DNA from: Chitinophagaceae bacterium
GTDB lineage: Bacteria > Bacteroidota > Bacteroidia > Chitinophagales > Chitinophagaceae
Assembly: GCA_020403455.1 (NCBI GenBank)
Contig: JADBXP010000001.1
Location: 181,545-245,544 of the forward strand
Direction: 5' to 3'
DNA length: 64,000 nucleotides
Shown one piece after another: positions 44,639 through 53,544 of the stretch. Below the pieces are notes generated by a model, which saw only the letters and a program-made list of their open reading frames with translations, made no database searches and was not told the origin of the DNA. How positions within the stretch are numbered: the first letter of the stretch is position 1; each line of letters starts with the position of its first letter. Made by a program: the position numbers and the translations under genes.

Positions 44639-45814
44639 ATGTCAATCTACGCCCGCAGAGGAGTATCTGCACAAAAAGAGGAAGTTCACCAAGCCATACG
44701 TCAACTAGACCAGGGTCTTTACCCCCATGCTTTTTGCAAGATGTATCCGGATTTTGCAGGCGGTGATCCCAACTTTGTCAATATCATGCATGCCGACGGA
44801 GCGGGTACCAAAAGTATACTGGCTTACCTGTATTGGAAAGAAACGGGCGATGTGTCTGTGTGGAAGGGAATAGCCCGCGATGCTGTCGCCATGAACCTCG
44901 ATGATTTGCTTTGTGTGGGGGTGACCGATAACCTGCTTTTTTCCTCCACAATTGACAGGAATAAATTATTGATTGGTGGCGATATTCTGGAAGCTGTTAT
45001 AGAGGGAACCCGTGAATATTTTCAACTGCTTGCAGAATATGGAGTTAACATTCAGTATTTAGGCGGGGAAACTGCAGATGTCGGAGATGTGGTGAGAACC
45101 ATTGCCGTTAATGGAACCATGATGGCCAGATGGCCCAAATCGAAGATCATTACCAATCAAGCAATTGCAGCCGGACAAGTTATTGTAGGATTGGCCAGTT
45201 CCGGAACCTGCGCCTACGAGCCTTCATACAATAGTGGTCTGGGGAGCAATGGACTAACCAGTGCACGGCACGATGTATTGAGTAAACATTATGCTACCCA
45301 CTATCCCGAAAGCTTTGAACCCGGGTTGAGTGAAGAAGTGGTTTACGTAGGGCACCATCGCCTGACAGATAACTATACTGTAGACGGTATTGAACATTCC
45401 ATCGGACAACTACTGCTATCCCCTACCAGGACCTATGCACCGGTCATCTGTCAACTGCTCCGTGAACATCCCGATGTTGTGAAAGGAATGATTCATTGCA
45501 GTGGGGGCGGACAAACCAAATGCATGAAATATTTGCCCGGACCGATGAAGGTGGTGAAAGACAATTTATTCCCACCTCCCCCCATTTTCTCTTTGATACA
45601 GCAAAACTCAGGTGCTGATGATCGTGAAATGTACCAGGTATTCAATATGGGACACAGAATGGAGATCTTTGCGGAGGAAACAGCTGCCGGAAAAATCATC
45701 GATTTGGCTGCACAATTCGGCGTAGACGCAAAAGTGGTAGGAAAAGTACAGCCCTCCGATAAAAAGGAGCTCACACTTCAACTTCCAGAAAAGTCCATTC
45801 ATTTTGAATATTAA
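44639..45814 (+). CDS. purM: Phosphoribosylformylglycinamidine cyclo-ligase (AIR synthase)
   Basis: 391-residue ATP-dependent purine enzyme of the Bacteroidota type, longer than the 345-residue E. coli enzyme. It starts MSIYARRGVSAQKEEVHQAI and has MHADGAGTKSILAY (substrate/ATP loop), NLDDLLCVGVTDNLLFSS and LGGETADVGDVVRT. It continues with SNGLTSARHDVLSK (about 215) and the late FNMGHRMEIF. The ATG at 44639 is used, since the longer frame from 44597 precedes the -7 box. No other purine gene is adjacent; purC is about 40 kb away. Confidence 0.95.
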   Translation: MSIYARRGVSAQKEEVHQAIRQLDQGLYPHAFCKMYPDFAGGDPNFVNIMHADGAGTKSILAYLYWKETGDVSVWKGIARDAVAMNLDDLLCVGVTDNLLFSSTIDRNKLLIGGDILEAVIEGTREYFQLLAEYGVNIQYLGGETADVGDVVRTIAVNGTMMARWPKSKIITNQAIAAGQVIVGLASSGTCAYEPSYNSGLGSNGLTSARHDVLSKHYATHYPESFEPGLSEEVVYVGHHRLTDNYTVDGIEHSIGQLLLSPTRTYAPVICQLLREHPDVVKGMIHCSGGGQTKCMKYLPGPMKVVKDNLFPPPPIFSLIQQNSGADDREMYQVFNMGHRMEIFAEETAAGKIIDLAAQFGVDAKVVGKVQPSDKKELTLQLPEKSIHFEY

Positions 45815-45868
45815 CATCGTTTTCAAATCCCTGCAATTAATTTTAACCCACCTAATTTTTTCAATACC

Positions 45869-46561
45869 ATGTCAGAACCCATCATATCCATACAAAATGC
45901 CAATATTTATCAGGGCGAGGCATTGATTTTACGCGATGTGAATTTTACCATCGGACGAGGTGAATTCGTTTATCTCGTGGGGAAAACAGGGACCGGAAAA
46001 AGTAGCCTGCTGAAGACTTTGTATGGTGAATTGCCCTTGCGGGAAGGAAAAGGAAATGTAGTGGGCTTTGATCTCAGTGATATGGATTGGAAAAAAGTTC
46101 CTTACCTCAGAAGAAATTTGGGAGTAGTATTTCAGGATTTTCAACTGCTGACTGACAGAAATGTTCATGATAATCTTCGCTTCGTTCTGAAAGCTACCGG
46201 CTGGAAAGATGAACACCTGATTGAAGAAAAAATCAACGATGTGCTGGAAAAAGTCGGACTGAAGAATAAGGGGTACAAGATGCCTTTTGAAATGAGTGGC
46301 GGAGAACAACAGAGGGTTGACATTGCACGCGCTTTGCTGAATTCCCCCAAACTAATTTTAGCAGATGAGCCTACCGGGAACCTTGATCCGGAGACCAGCG
46401 ATGAGATCATGCAATTGCTGATACGCATCTCTCAAGATTATGGTTCCTCTGTATTAATGGCTACCCACGATTTCATCGTTATCAATCGTTACCCTTCCCG
46501 CATGCTAAAGACAGAAAACAACAGGGTAATCGATAGTAAAACCACAGTAGCCGCAGTATAA
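45869..46561 (+). CDS. ftsE: FtsE-like cell-division ABC ATPase
   Basis: 230-residue ABC ATPase. Walker A is GKTGTGKS (38-45), the signature is [15 protein letters not shown] (about 142-156), and Walker B is [16 protein letters not shown]. The N-terminal [20 protein letters not shown] and the strongly conserved [15 protein letters not shown] fit FtsE, which with FtsX recruits peptidoglycan hydrolases at the septum. There is no ftsX gene beside it: the next gene downstream is a convergent glycosyltransferase. Alternatively it is the LolD-like ATPase of a lipoprotein-releasing system. It starts 54 bases after purM. Confidence 0.85.
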   Translation: MSEPIISIQNANIYQGEALILRDVNFTIGRGEFVYLVGKTGTGKSSLLKTLYGELPLREGKGNVVGFDLSDMDWKKVPYLRRNLGVVFQDFQLLTDRNVHDNLRFVLKATGWKDEHLIEEKINDVLEKVGLKNKGYKMPFEMSGGEQQRVDIARALLNSPKLILADEPTGNLDPETSDEIMQLLIRISQDYGSSVLMATHDFIVINRYPSRMLKTENNRVIDSKTTVAAV

Positions 46562-46562
46562 T

Positions 46563-47696
46563 TTATTTATCTGTCGGGTATAAGATTCCTATCATGGCCC
46601 TTGCCTGATTTTTGGAATCAAAGGTTTTATCCAGCAGTTCATGCCGCAGCAGAAATTCCTCTTCCCCCAAAGGTTGCTGATACACTTGCTTAATCAGGTT
46701 GGTCAATGCCTCATCTGATTCCGCCGTTTGCACCAATGGTGCCAATACTTCCTGGGTTATGGCTGCTGCATTTACAATGCAATGACGACCTTGGTAAAGG
46801 GCATGCAATAATTTAAGCTGGATACCTGTATTGTGTTGAGCCGGAAGAATGTGCAAATGTGCACGTGCTATCATGTCTTCCATTTCCGTATCAGAGGGGT
46901 TAGCCACCAGACAAGTATGTTGTTCGCGGTGTGCCAGCTCCATTAATTGTGGGGAGGGATTGCGGCCGGCAATCACAAAAGGAATTTTCAGCCGATGAAA
47001 AATACGCGTCAGCAAGCGGATTGCTGTACGCTCATTCAAAGGAACCTGCAAATCACCGTGAAAAAGACAATAAGTCCCCATTCCCATACTTTTCTTCAGT
47101 TGCCAGTTGGGAAGAAACACCGGAACAAAAGAAATATGGTTGCACTGAAATTGTTTCCTGTAGTGCTCAACATCTTTTTCCGACACAGCAACAAATTCAG
47201 CCAGATTTGCAATTCGTTTTTCATATTTTTTCAACAAATAGCTTTCCACCAGGTAGTAAATACTTTTTATGAGTGAATTGCTGCTGTTGGCAAGTTGTCT
47301 GTAATAAATGTGCTCAACATTGTGCAAACGAACTACGCAATGTCGTCCCCTGAATCGCTCATCTGTGAGCAAATAAGTACAGTGTATTCCGTGCATGAGA
47401 ATGGGGGCGTCGTCCAATAGCAATCGCTCCAGTAACTTCTCATTTTTTCTGCTCGATACGATATAAGGCAAGCGGGCGGTCATTCCCTTGTGACCCTGGT
47501 TGCGCGGGTAATAGAATACCTCCTCACAAAATTCATTCAGTGCCGGTTGTTGTCCCCTTCCATAATCAAAACAATGTAAGTGAATACTCACCCCTTCATT
47601 TTTTAGAGCAGGAAGCATATAGTAGAGATCGAATACACCACCATAGTTTACAGGGTAGGGAACCGTTAAACAAATGATGTGAAGCTTCTTTTTCAA
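46563..47696 (-). CDS. Glycosyltransferase (GT4-like)
   Basis: 377-residue predicted GT-B enzyme. The N-terminal LHIICLTVPYPVNYGGVFDLYY is the first Rossmann segment with a Gly-rich loop. HGIHCTYLLTDERFRGRHCV and RLHNVEHIYYRQLA follow in the acceptor half. The C-terminal half resembles GT4 with FHGDLQVPLNERTAIRLL and ARAHLHILPAQHNTGIQLKL, holding the likely catalytic glutamate-less EX7E-like region; a canonical second Glu is not clear. Translation begins with TTG 47696, directly after the TAG of the upstream glycosyltransferase gene, so the two are coupled. Substrate unknown. Confidence 0.8.
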   Translation of the reverse strand: MKKKLHIICLTVPYPVNYGGVFDLYYMLPALKNEGVSIHLHCFDYGRGQQPALNEFCEEVFYYPRNQGHKGMTARLPYIVSSRKNEKLLERLLLDDAPILMHGIHCTYLLTDERFRGRHCVVRLHNVEHIYYRQLANSSNSLIKSIYYLVESYLLKKYEKRIANLAEFVAVSEKDVEHYRKQFQCNHISFVPVFLPNWQLKKSMGMGTYCLFHGDLQVPLNERTAIRLLTRIFHRLKIPFVIAGRNPSPQLMELAHREQHTCLVANPSDTEMEDMIARAHLHILPAQHNTGIQLKLLHALYQGRHCIVNAAAITQEVLAPLVQTAESDEALTNLIKQVYQQPLGEEEFLLRHELLDKTFDSKNQARAMIGILYPTDK

Positions 47697-48788
47697 CTAG
47701 GAGAGTTTTGCATAAAAATCGAGTAAATGCTGCTGTTCTCTTTCCCAGTTAAGCTCTTGGCGGGCTTCCCAACAGGCACGTTTACATTGTTCATATACAA
47801 CACGGTTAGTGAGCAATTTGTTCAATGCTGCTGCAATCGCCTCCGGATCTTCCGGATTTACCGCTAAGCCCACCGGATATTTTGCAAGGATGGATTGATA
47901 GGCGGGAAAATCAGAGCAGATCTGAGGAATGCCCGCCATGATGTAATCAAAAAAACGATTCGCCAGCGACCAGTATTGATTCAAACCTGTTTTTTCAAAC
48001 AATGTAACTCCAATGGTGGCCTGTGGAGTTAGCTGTACCAACTTTTCGGGCAATACAGGGGCATGGCAGATAACTTTGTCTTTCAGCTTATAAGTATGGA
48101 TCAATTGTTGTACCTCCTCTAGAAAGTTCCCCTTGCCATAAATGTGCAGGGGTGTATCCACCATGGTCATTGCAGGAATCAATGTTTCAAAACTTCGGCC
48201 TTCATTGACTGCTCCCTGATAGATGATCCAGGGTTGTTGCGCCGCAATGTATTGCACCGGGAATGAGACAGTGACAGGAACATTCCGCACTATGACATAA
48301 TTGACCCCATATCTTTTTTTAAACTCCTGCGACAATTGGTCATTGACAGTGTATCCCAACGGAAACCGGGGTACCAACCATCGCTCAGCTGTTAACCAGA
48401 TGCGATGTACCCATTTTCGACTTACTACTTCCTTTTGTTCAGTAAATAGTTCATGCGCATCAACAACACGTACCTGCTTTTTAAGGATCGATGCCATGAA
48501 CACCGCCGGCATGGTATCTAAATCAATGGCACAGAGAATAGATTTTTTTTGTAACAGTAAAAAGATCCATAACCTCAACTGAAACTCTACATAGAAGAAG
48601 GGACCCCTCTTCAGCCAACAGGTGAGCCAGTGACGACGATAAGACGGGGCAGTGTCTTTCTTCTCTTCCTTATTGCTACGTCCCACCAAAGTCACCTCAT
48701 AACCTGCAGCCTGCAGGCTACTACAGATCTTGTGCATCCGGCGGTCAAAATAGAGGTCGTTGGTGACACAGAAAATTATGGAAGTCAT
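47697..48788 (-). CDS. Glycosyltransferase (GT4-like)
   Basis: 363-residue predicted glycosyltransferase. IIFCVTNDLYFDRRMHKICS is the typical N-terminal start of this surface-glycan group, followed by EVTLVGRS. The middle has VDAHELFTEQKEVVSRKWVH and VPRFPLGYTVNDQL. The C-terminal half has YQGAVNEGRSFETLIPAM and YIMAGIPQICSDFPAY, the donor-binding region. No membrane segment is evident. It is the first of two adjoining glycosyltransferase genes and is divergent from smc with 238 bases between. A role in lipopolysaccharide or exopolysaccharide is likely (inference). Confidence 0.82.
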   Translation of the reverse strand: MTSIIFCVTNDLYFDRRMHKICSSLQAAGYEVTLVGRSNKEEKKDTAPSYRRHWLTCWLKRGPFFYVEFQLRLWIFLLLQKKSILCAIDLDTMPAVFMASILKKQVRVVDAHELFTEQKEVVSRKWVHRIWLTAERWLVPRFPLGYTVNDQLSQEFKKRYGVNYVIVRNVPVTVSFPVQYIAAQQPWIIYQGAVNEGRSFETLIPAMTMVDTPLHIYGKGNFLEEVQQLIHTYKLKDKVICHAPVLPEKLVQLTPQATIGVTLFEKTGLNQYWSLANRFFDYIMAGIPQICSDFPAYQSILAKYPVGLAVNPEDPEAIAAALNKLLTNRVVYEQCKRACWEARQELNWEREQQHLLDFYAKLS

Positions 48789-48948
48789 GTTGGTATTGGG
48801 GCCCTAAATATACACTGCAACTGTCAGCTTATGGCATAAAAAACAAGTAATTAAAAATAACAGATAAGTCGTATAAAAATATGAAAATCAATATTATAGT
48901 AAATTATCGAATAGTCATATTTCAGAAAAAAACTATTTTCTCCACCGT

Positions 48949-48957
48949 TTATACACA
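48949..48957 (+). other. DnaA-box-like nonamer upstream of smc
   Basis: TTATACACA matches the DnaA box consensus TTATNCACA. It lies alone in an A/T-rich gap of 238 bases between a glycosyltransferase gene and smc, 70 bases before the smc start. A single match may be chance. Confidence 0.2.
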
Positions 48958-49026
48958 GGGCAATTATTTTCTCGTGTCTATATAGCTGTTTTCATGTATG
49001 TTCGCAGGTACAAAAAAAAGGTAATT

Positions 49027-52000
49027 GTGAGATTAAAATCATTAGAAATCAAGGGGTTCAAAAGTTTTGCTGATAAAACGGTGGTAAGCTTTGATGAGGG
49101 CATCACAGGTATCATTGGACCCAATGGATGTGGTAAAAGCAACATCATCGATAGCATCAGGTGGGTAATAGGTGAGCAGAAAATTTCTGCACTGCGCAGT
49201 GAAAACCTTGAGGCATTGGTTTTCAACGGAAGTAAAACAAGGAGTGCATCAGGTCTTGCAGAAGTGAGTCTTACTTTTGAAAATACAAAGAATCTTCTAC
49301 CCACTGAATTCAACACCGTTACCATTACCCGCCGCTTTTACAAAAACGGAGAGAGTGAGTATCGTTTGAATGATGTGGCCTGCCGTCTTAAGGACATCCA
49401 CAATCTGTTTCTTGATACCGGCGTGAGTACAGACAGCTATGCCATCATTGAACTGGGAATGGTGGATGACATCATCAAGGACAAGGACAATAGCCGTCGG
49501 CGCATGCTGGAACAGGCTGCCGGGATCACCATCTACAAAACAAGAAAAAAAGAAGCCCGCAATAAACTCGATGCAACCGAGCAAGACCTGGCTCGAATTG
49601 AAGACTTGCTCTTCGAGATCAATAACCAATTGAAGTCACTGGAGAGTCAGGCTCGCAAGGCAGAGAGATATTACGAACTTAAAAAAGAATACCGCGAAGT
49701 TGCCATAGAACTAGCTAAGGCCTCACTCGAAGGATTTCAGTCCAATTACTCCTCCCTGACCGAGCAACAGGAAGCAGCGCAGGACAGTAAAATACAGTTA
49801 GAAGCAGCGATTGCCTCTGAGGAAGCAGCCCAGGAGCAGGAGAAGTTGGCGTTTATTCAGCAGGAAAGAGAGCTGCAGGGCTTGCAACAAGCATTCAATC
49901 TGCTCTTGCAGGAATTGCGCTCCGGAGAAAATGATAAAAATCTGGCAACCCAAAAACTCCATTACCTGAAGGAAAAAGAAAAGGGCTTGCAGGATTTCTT
50001 ACAGAAGGCAACCGGTCAGTTGACCACCATTGGCGACTCAATAGAATACACCCAGTTACAATTGTCGGAAGAAGAAGTGCGATATACGGAGATGCAGCAG
50101 CTGGTGCTTCAGGGTCAGACCGGTATGGAAGAAAAGCGCCGTGTTTTTGATGAAAAACGTGCCGGCTTGGATGAATTGCGCGGTCGATTCCAACAACTGC
50201 AACTCAAACAATTCGATGCAGAAAAAAAGGTAGCAGTTGCAGATACTTCCATTCTCAATATTCAACGTACACTACAGCAACTGACCGATGAGAGAACGCT
50301 TCGTGAGCAGCAATTGCAACAATTACAACAGGAATCAACAGATAAAGATCAGCTACTCACAGATCAACGTCAACTGTTGCAAGATTTACAGGAGCAACAT
50401 GAGCGTACAAAGGTGTTGATTTTTGATACGCAGTCAGCACTTGAAGCATTGCGCAACGAATTGAACGAAGAGAATCGTAAGCTGGATTCCAAAAGAAATG
50501 AGTATAACCTCCTCAAGAGTCTGATCGACTCCATGGAGGGATACCCCGATAGCATTAAATTCCTCCACAACAATCCAGAGTGGAACCATGGTGCTCCTGT
50601 TTTATCTGATATACTCTATGTAAAAGAAGAGTACCGAACTGCTGTCGAAAACCTGCTGGAACCCTACCTGAACTATTATGTCACGGCTAATCTTCAGGAG
50701 GGATTACAAGCTGTGCATCTGCTTGACGAAAAAAAGAAAGGAAAGGCAAATTTCTTCCTGCTCGATGCTTTCAACCAGTTGACAAGAACAGTGTCTCAGC
50801 CGGCCGGAACCACTCGTGCACTGGATGTTGTTGAAGTGGATGGTAAATATGCTCGTCTTGCTGAATACCTCTTGGGACATGTTTTCATCGCAGATGATGA
50901 ATCTGCCCTGAGCCAGTCCGGTTCAGGTGATGCGGTTATTCTTGAAAAAACAGGCAAATATGTTAGAGGGAAATTCACCCTATCGGGTGGAAGCATAGGT
51001 TTGTTCGAGGGTAAGAAGATTGGAAGGGTAAAGAACCTGGAAAAATTAGCAGAAGAAATTTCCGATCAGGAAGCAGTAGTAAACCTGCTCAAATCTGATA
51101 TTCAGGCCAAACACCAGGAAGTGATTGCCTTCAATGACCAGCTAAAAGAAAAAGCCATTCGTGAAACAGAGCAGCTGATCAACCGCATTACCAATGAACT
51201 CTTTGCTGCCCGCAATAAAATGGAGAACCTTCAGGTAACGGCGCAAAACGCTTTACAGCGCCTGGAAGAGCTAGAAAAAAGAGGACAGGAGGAGCAATCT
51301 GCTATTGCTGCCACCCGCGAATTGCTTACCCAACTGAGTGTTGAAATGCAGCAAACCGGTGAGTCGCTGAAAACTGTAGAAGCAGATTATCAGCAATCGG
51401 AACAGGAATATAACCAGCATGTTTTCCAGTTGAATGAAAGCAATTTACTATTGACTCGCCAGCAAAGCAAAATCAGTGGATTGCAACAAGAGCTCTCTTT
51501 CAAGAAAAATCAGTTGACCGATCTGGAAAATCAAATCACCCAGAATCGCGTTCTGTTGGAAGAGTCTGTGGCTGCCATAACTGAAAGTACCGCTCAACTG
51601 GAAACGGCCATGGCAACCCTGCAGGAAATGATTCTTCGCAAAGAAGCGGAAGAGAAAAAATTGAACGAAGCAGATCAGGCTTTCTATGTGTTGCGCAACA
51701 CCATGCAAGACAAAGAAGCTGCTTTGCGGGCAAGAGTTAAAAACAAAGAACAGGTCGATCAGCAAATACAAGCCCTCAAAGACCAGGTGAATGAGTTGAA
51801 GTTACAACTGGCGGGCATGAAGGAACGCCTGCAGGTAGAATTCAAGATCAACCTGGATGATATCATTGAGGAGGGCAGAACTACCGAAACGCCTCAGGAA
51901 GAACTCCAGGCAACTGCAGACAGGATGCGCAAGCGAATGGAAAATATGGGTGATGTGAATCCAACCGCCATTGAAGCATTCACTGAAATGAAGAAACGCT

Positions 52001-52554
52001 ATGAGTTCATCCTCGAACAAAAGAATGACCTCGTTACAGCCAAAGAAAGTCTGTTAAAGACCATTGATGAAGTGGAGGCTACCGCTAACCAGCAGTTCCT
52101 CGATACCTTCCACAAAGTGCGGGAGAATTTCCAGCGGGTATTCAAGACGCTATTTACAGAAGAAGATACCGCAGACATGATGCTAATAGATCCTGATAAC
52201 CTGGCAGAGACCGGAATTGAGATCATTGCCAAACCTAAGGGCAAAAAACCATCATCCATTACGCAGTTGAGTGGGGGAGAGAAGACACTTACAGCTACAG
52301 CACTTCTGTTCTCTATTTATCTGATCAAGCCGGCACCCTTCTGTATCATGGACGAGGTGGATGCACCACTGGATGATGCCAACGTAGGTAAGTTCACACA
52401 AATGATCAAAAAGTTCAGTGACAACTCACAGTTCATCATTGTAACCCACAACAAGCAAACCATGAGCACCGTGGATGTAATTTATGGTGTTACCATGCAG
52501 GAGCCGGGAGTAAGTAAACTGGTACCAGTGGACTTCAGGAGTTTGGCGAACTAA
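49027..52554 (+). CDS. smc: Chromosome segregation protein SMC
   Basis: 1175-residue ATPase of the bacterial condensin. I place the start at GTG 49027, since VRLKSLEIKGFKSFADKTVV is the family's N-terminus, and ATG 48994 would add a basic, unlikely tail. Walker A GPNGCGKSN is at 31-39. Long coiled coils (about 170-490 and 660-1000) flank a hinge domain around 520-640 (LSDILYVKEEYRTAVENLLE). The C-terminal signature LSGGEKTLTATALLF and Walker B FCIMDEVDAPLDDANV complete the head. No scpA or scpB is adjacent. The DUF3592-like gene follows on the same strand. Confidence 0.96.
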   Translation: MRLKSLEIKGFKSFADKTVVSFDEGITGIIGPNGCGKSNIIDSIRWVIGEQKISALRSENLEALVFNGSKTRSASGLAEVSLTFENTKNLLPTEFNTVTITRRFYKNGESEYRLNDVACRLKDIHNLFLDTGVSTDSYAIIELGMVDDIIKDKDNSRRRMLEQAAGITIYKTRKKEARNKLDATEQDLARIEDLLFEINNQLKSLESQARKAERYYELKKEYREVAIELAKASLEGFQSNYSSLTEQQEAAQDSKIQLEAAIASEEAAQEQEKLAFIQQERELQGLQQAFNLLLQELRSGENDKNLATQKLHYLKEKEKGLQDFLQKATGQLTTIGDSIEYTQLQLSEEEVRYTEMQQLVLQGQTGMEEKRRVFDEKRAGLDELRGRFQQLQLKQFDAEKKVAVADTSILNIQRTLQQLTDERTLREQQLQQLQQESTDKDQLLTDQRQLLQDLQEQHERTKVLIFDTQSALEALRNELNEENRKLDSKRNEYNLLKSLIDSMEGYPDSIKFLHNNPEWNHGAPVLSDILYVKEEYRTAVENLLEPYLNYYVTANLQEGLQAVHLLDEKKKGKANFFLLDAFNQLTRTVSQPAGTTRALDVVEVDGKYARLAEYLLGHVFIADDESALSQSGSGDAVILEKTGKYVRGKFTLSGGSIGLFEGKKIGRVKNLEKLAEEISDQEAVVNLLKSDIQAKHQEVIAFNDQLKEKAIRETEQLINRITNELFAARNKMENLQVTAQNALQRLEELEKRGQEEQSAIAATRELLTQLSVEMQQTGESLKTVEADYQQSEQEYNQHVFQLNESNLLLTRQQSKISGLQQELSFKKNQLTDLENQITQNRVLLEESVAAITESTAQLETAMATLQEMILRKEAEEKKLNEADQAFYVLRNTMQDKEAALRARVKNKEQVDQQIQALKDQVNELKLQLAGMKERLQVEFKINLDDIIEEGRTTETPQEELQATADRMRKRMENMGDVNPTAIEAFTEMKKRYEFILEQKNDLVTAKESLLKTIDEVEATANQQFLDTFHKVRENFQRVFKTLFTEEDTADMMLIDPDNLAETGIEIIAKPKGKKPSSITQLSGGEKTLTATALLFSIYLIKPAPFCIMDEVDAPLDDANVGKFTQMIKKFSDNSQFIIVTHNKQTMSTVDVIYGVTMQEPGVSKLVPVDFRSLAN

Positions 52555-52587
52555 GCCACATTTGTAACTTCGCATGAACTTCACTAC

Positions 52588-53022
52588 CTGACGCGCACCC
52601 TGGTCATATTATTCCTGGTTTGTTATGGAGCCTATCTTATAACTACCCGTCAACCCGACTTCTTCGATGGAGAACGCGTTCCCGCAACTATTACACTGGT
52701 AAAATCCAAGGATGGTCTAGCCCAACCCTTTGCTGTTTACCATACCGGATACCAGGAATACAGAGTGAATGCACTCTACCCATTGCTCGATTACCGGGAA
52801 GGTGACAAGGTGGAAGTAATTTATGAGGCCTCTATGCCTTCCAAGGGAACCGTTTATCACTGGTGGGGCTATTGGTTTCGCTGGCAGGAATTGATTCCGG
52901 GTCTTGTGATTTTTGTGGTATTGTTCCAGGTGGCCAAGGCATTAACGAATAATCCGACTCCGGAGGCTTTATTAGAACAGATCGAATACAAGGAGGAACC
53001 CAAAAGGAAATACATTGAGTGA
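52588..53022 (+). CDS. DUF3592-like small membrane protein without a canonical start codon
   Basis: Small membrane protein. The frame is the same as smc and is open from after its TAA at 52552. The first membrane segment is TLVILFLVCYGAYLI, the middle (residues 25-95) is beta-like with YRVNALYPLLDYREGDKVEV, and the second membrane segment is LIPGLVIFVVLFQVAKAL, ahead of an acidic-basic tail (EYKEEPKRKYIE). No ATG, GTG or TTG precedes the first helix; the first GTG (52765) would delete it. CTG 52588 is a possible start. ATG 52574 lies in another frame and would need a one-base change. Convergent with smpB, 27 bases apart. Confidence 0.65.
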   Translation: MTRTLVILFLVCYGAYLITTRQPDFFDGERVPATITLVKSKDGLAQPFAVYHTGYQEYRVNALYPLLDYREGDKVEVIYEASMPSKGTVYHWWGYWFRWQELIPGLVIFVVLFQVAKALTNNPTPEALLEQIEYKEEPKRKYIE

Positions 53023-53049
53023 TTTGTGGTTCCAGATGCCAGATGTCTT

Positions 53050-53490
53050 CTATTTCAGATAGCGCTTGATTTCCCGGGTTACTTCCCGGGTTTTGATTGT
53101 GTCCCGTTTGTCGTGCAATTTCTTGCCCCGTGCAAGACCGATCTCTACTTTCACCAAATTTTTTTCATTGAAGAAAACCCGCAAGGGTACAATGGTCAAT
53201 CCCTTTTCCTTCATCCGCGCCTCCCATTTCTTCAATTCCTTTTTACTGAGAAGAAGCTTTCTGTCGTGAACTGCAATGTGGTTGTTCACCGTTCCCTTGG
53301 AATACTCTCCGATGTAAAGTCCCCTTAACCACAATTCGCCTTGGTCAAAAAATCCGAATGAATCCTGAAAACTTAACTTTCCCTCCCGAATTGATTTTAC
53401 TTCCGATCCCAGCAAAACAATTCCCGCCACATATTTATCATCTATGTGGTAGTTGAAATAGGCCTGCCGGTTATTCATTTCCTGTGCCAT
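53050..53490 (-). CDS. smpB: SsrA-binding protein SmpB
   Basis: 146-residue tmRNA partner for ribosome rescue. NRQAYFNYHIDDKYVAGIVL, then GSEVKSIREGKLSFQDSF, and the conserved GLYIGEYSKG segment are the hallmarks. The C-terminal LARGKKLHDKRDTIKTRE is the basic tail that enters the A site. The ssrA RNA gene was not found nearby. The gene is on the minus strand, downstream of accD (55 bases), and convergent with the DUF3592-like gene. Confidence 0.95.
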   Translation of the reverse strand: MAQEMNNRQAYFNYHIDDKYVAGIVLLGSEVKSIREGKLSFQDSFGFFDQGELWLRGLYIGEYSKGTVNNHIAVHDRKLLLSKKELKKWEARMKEKGLTIVPLRVFFNEKNLVKVEIGLARGKKLHDKRDTIKTREVTREIKRYLK

Positions 53491-53544
53491 AATTTGCTAC
53501 GGAAAAAAGAATCAATGAATGGGTGAAACAAACCGCCTGAATGA

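Noticed and set aside
48789..49026. Replication origin near the DnaA-box-like nonamer
   Set aside because: Only one box is present and no dnaA, dnaN or gidA-type gene is near; a chance match is likely.
52620..52805. Plus-strand 61-residue frame after smc
   Set aside because: It is an alternative-frame shadow of the DUF3592-like protein, whose frame has membrane helices and a clear end.
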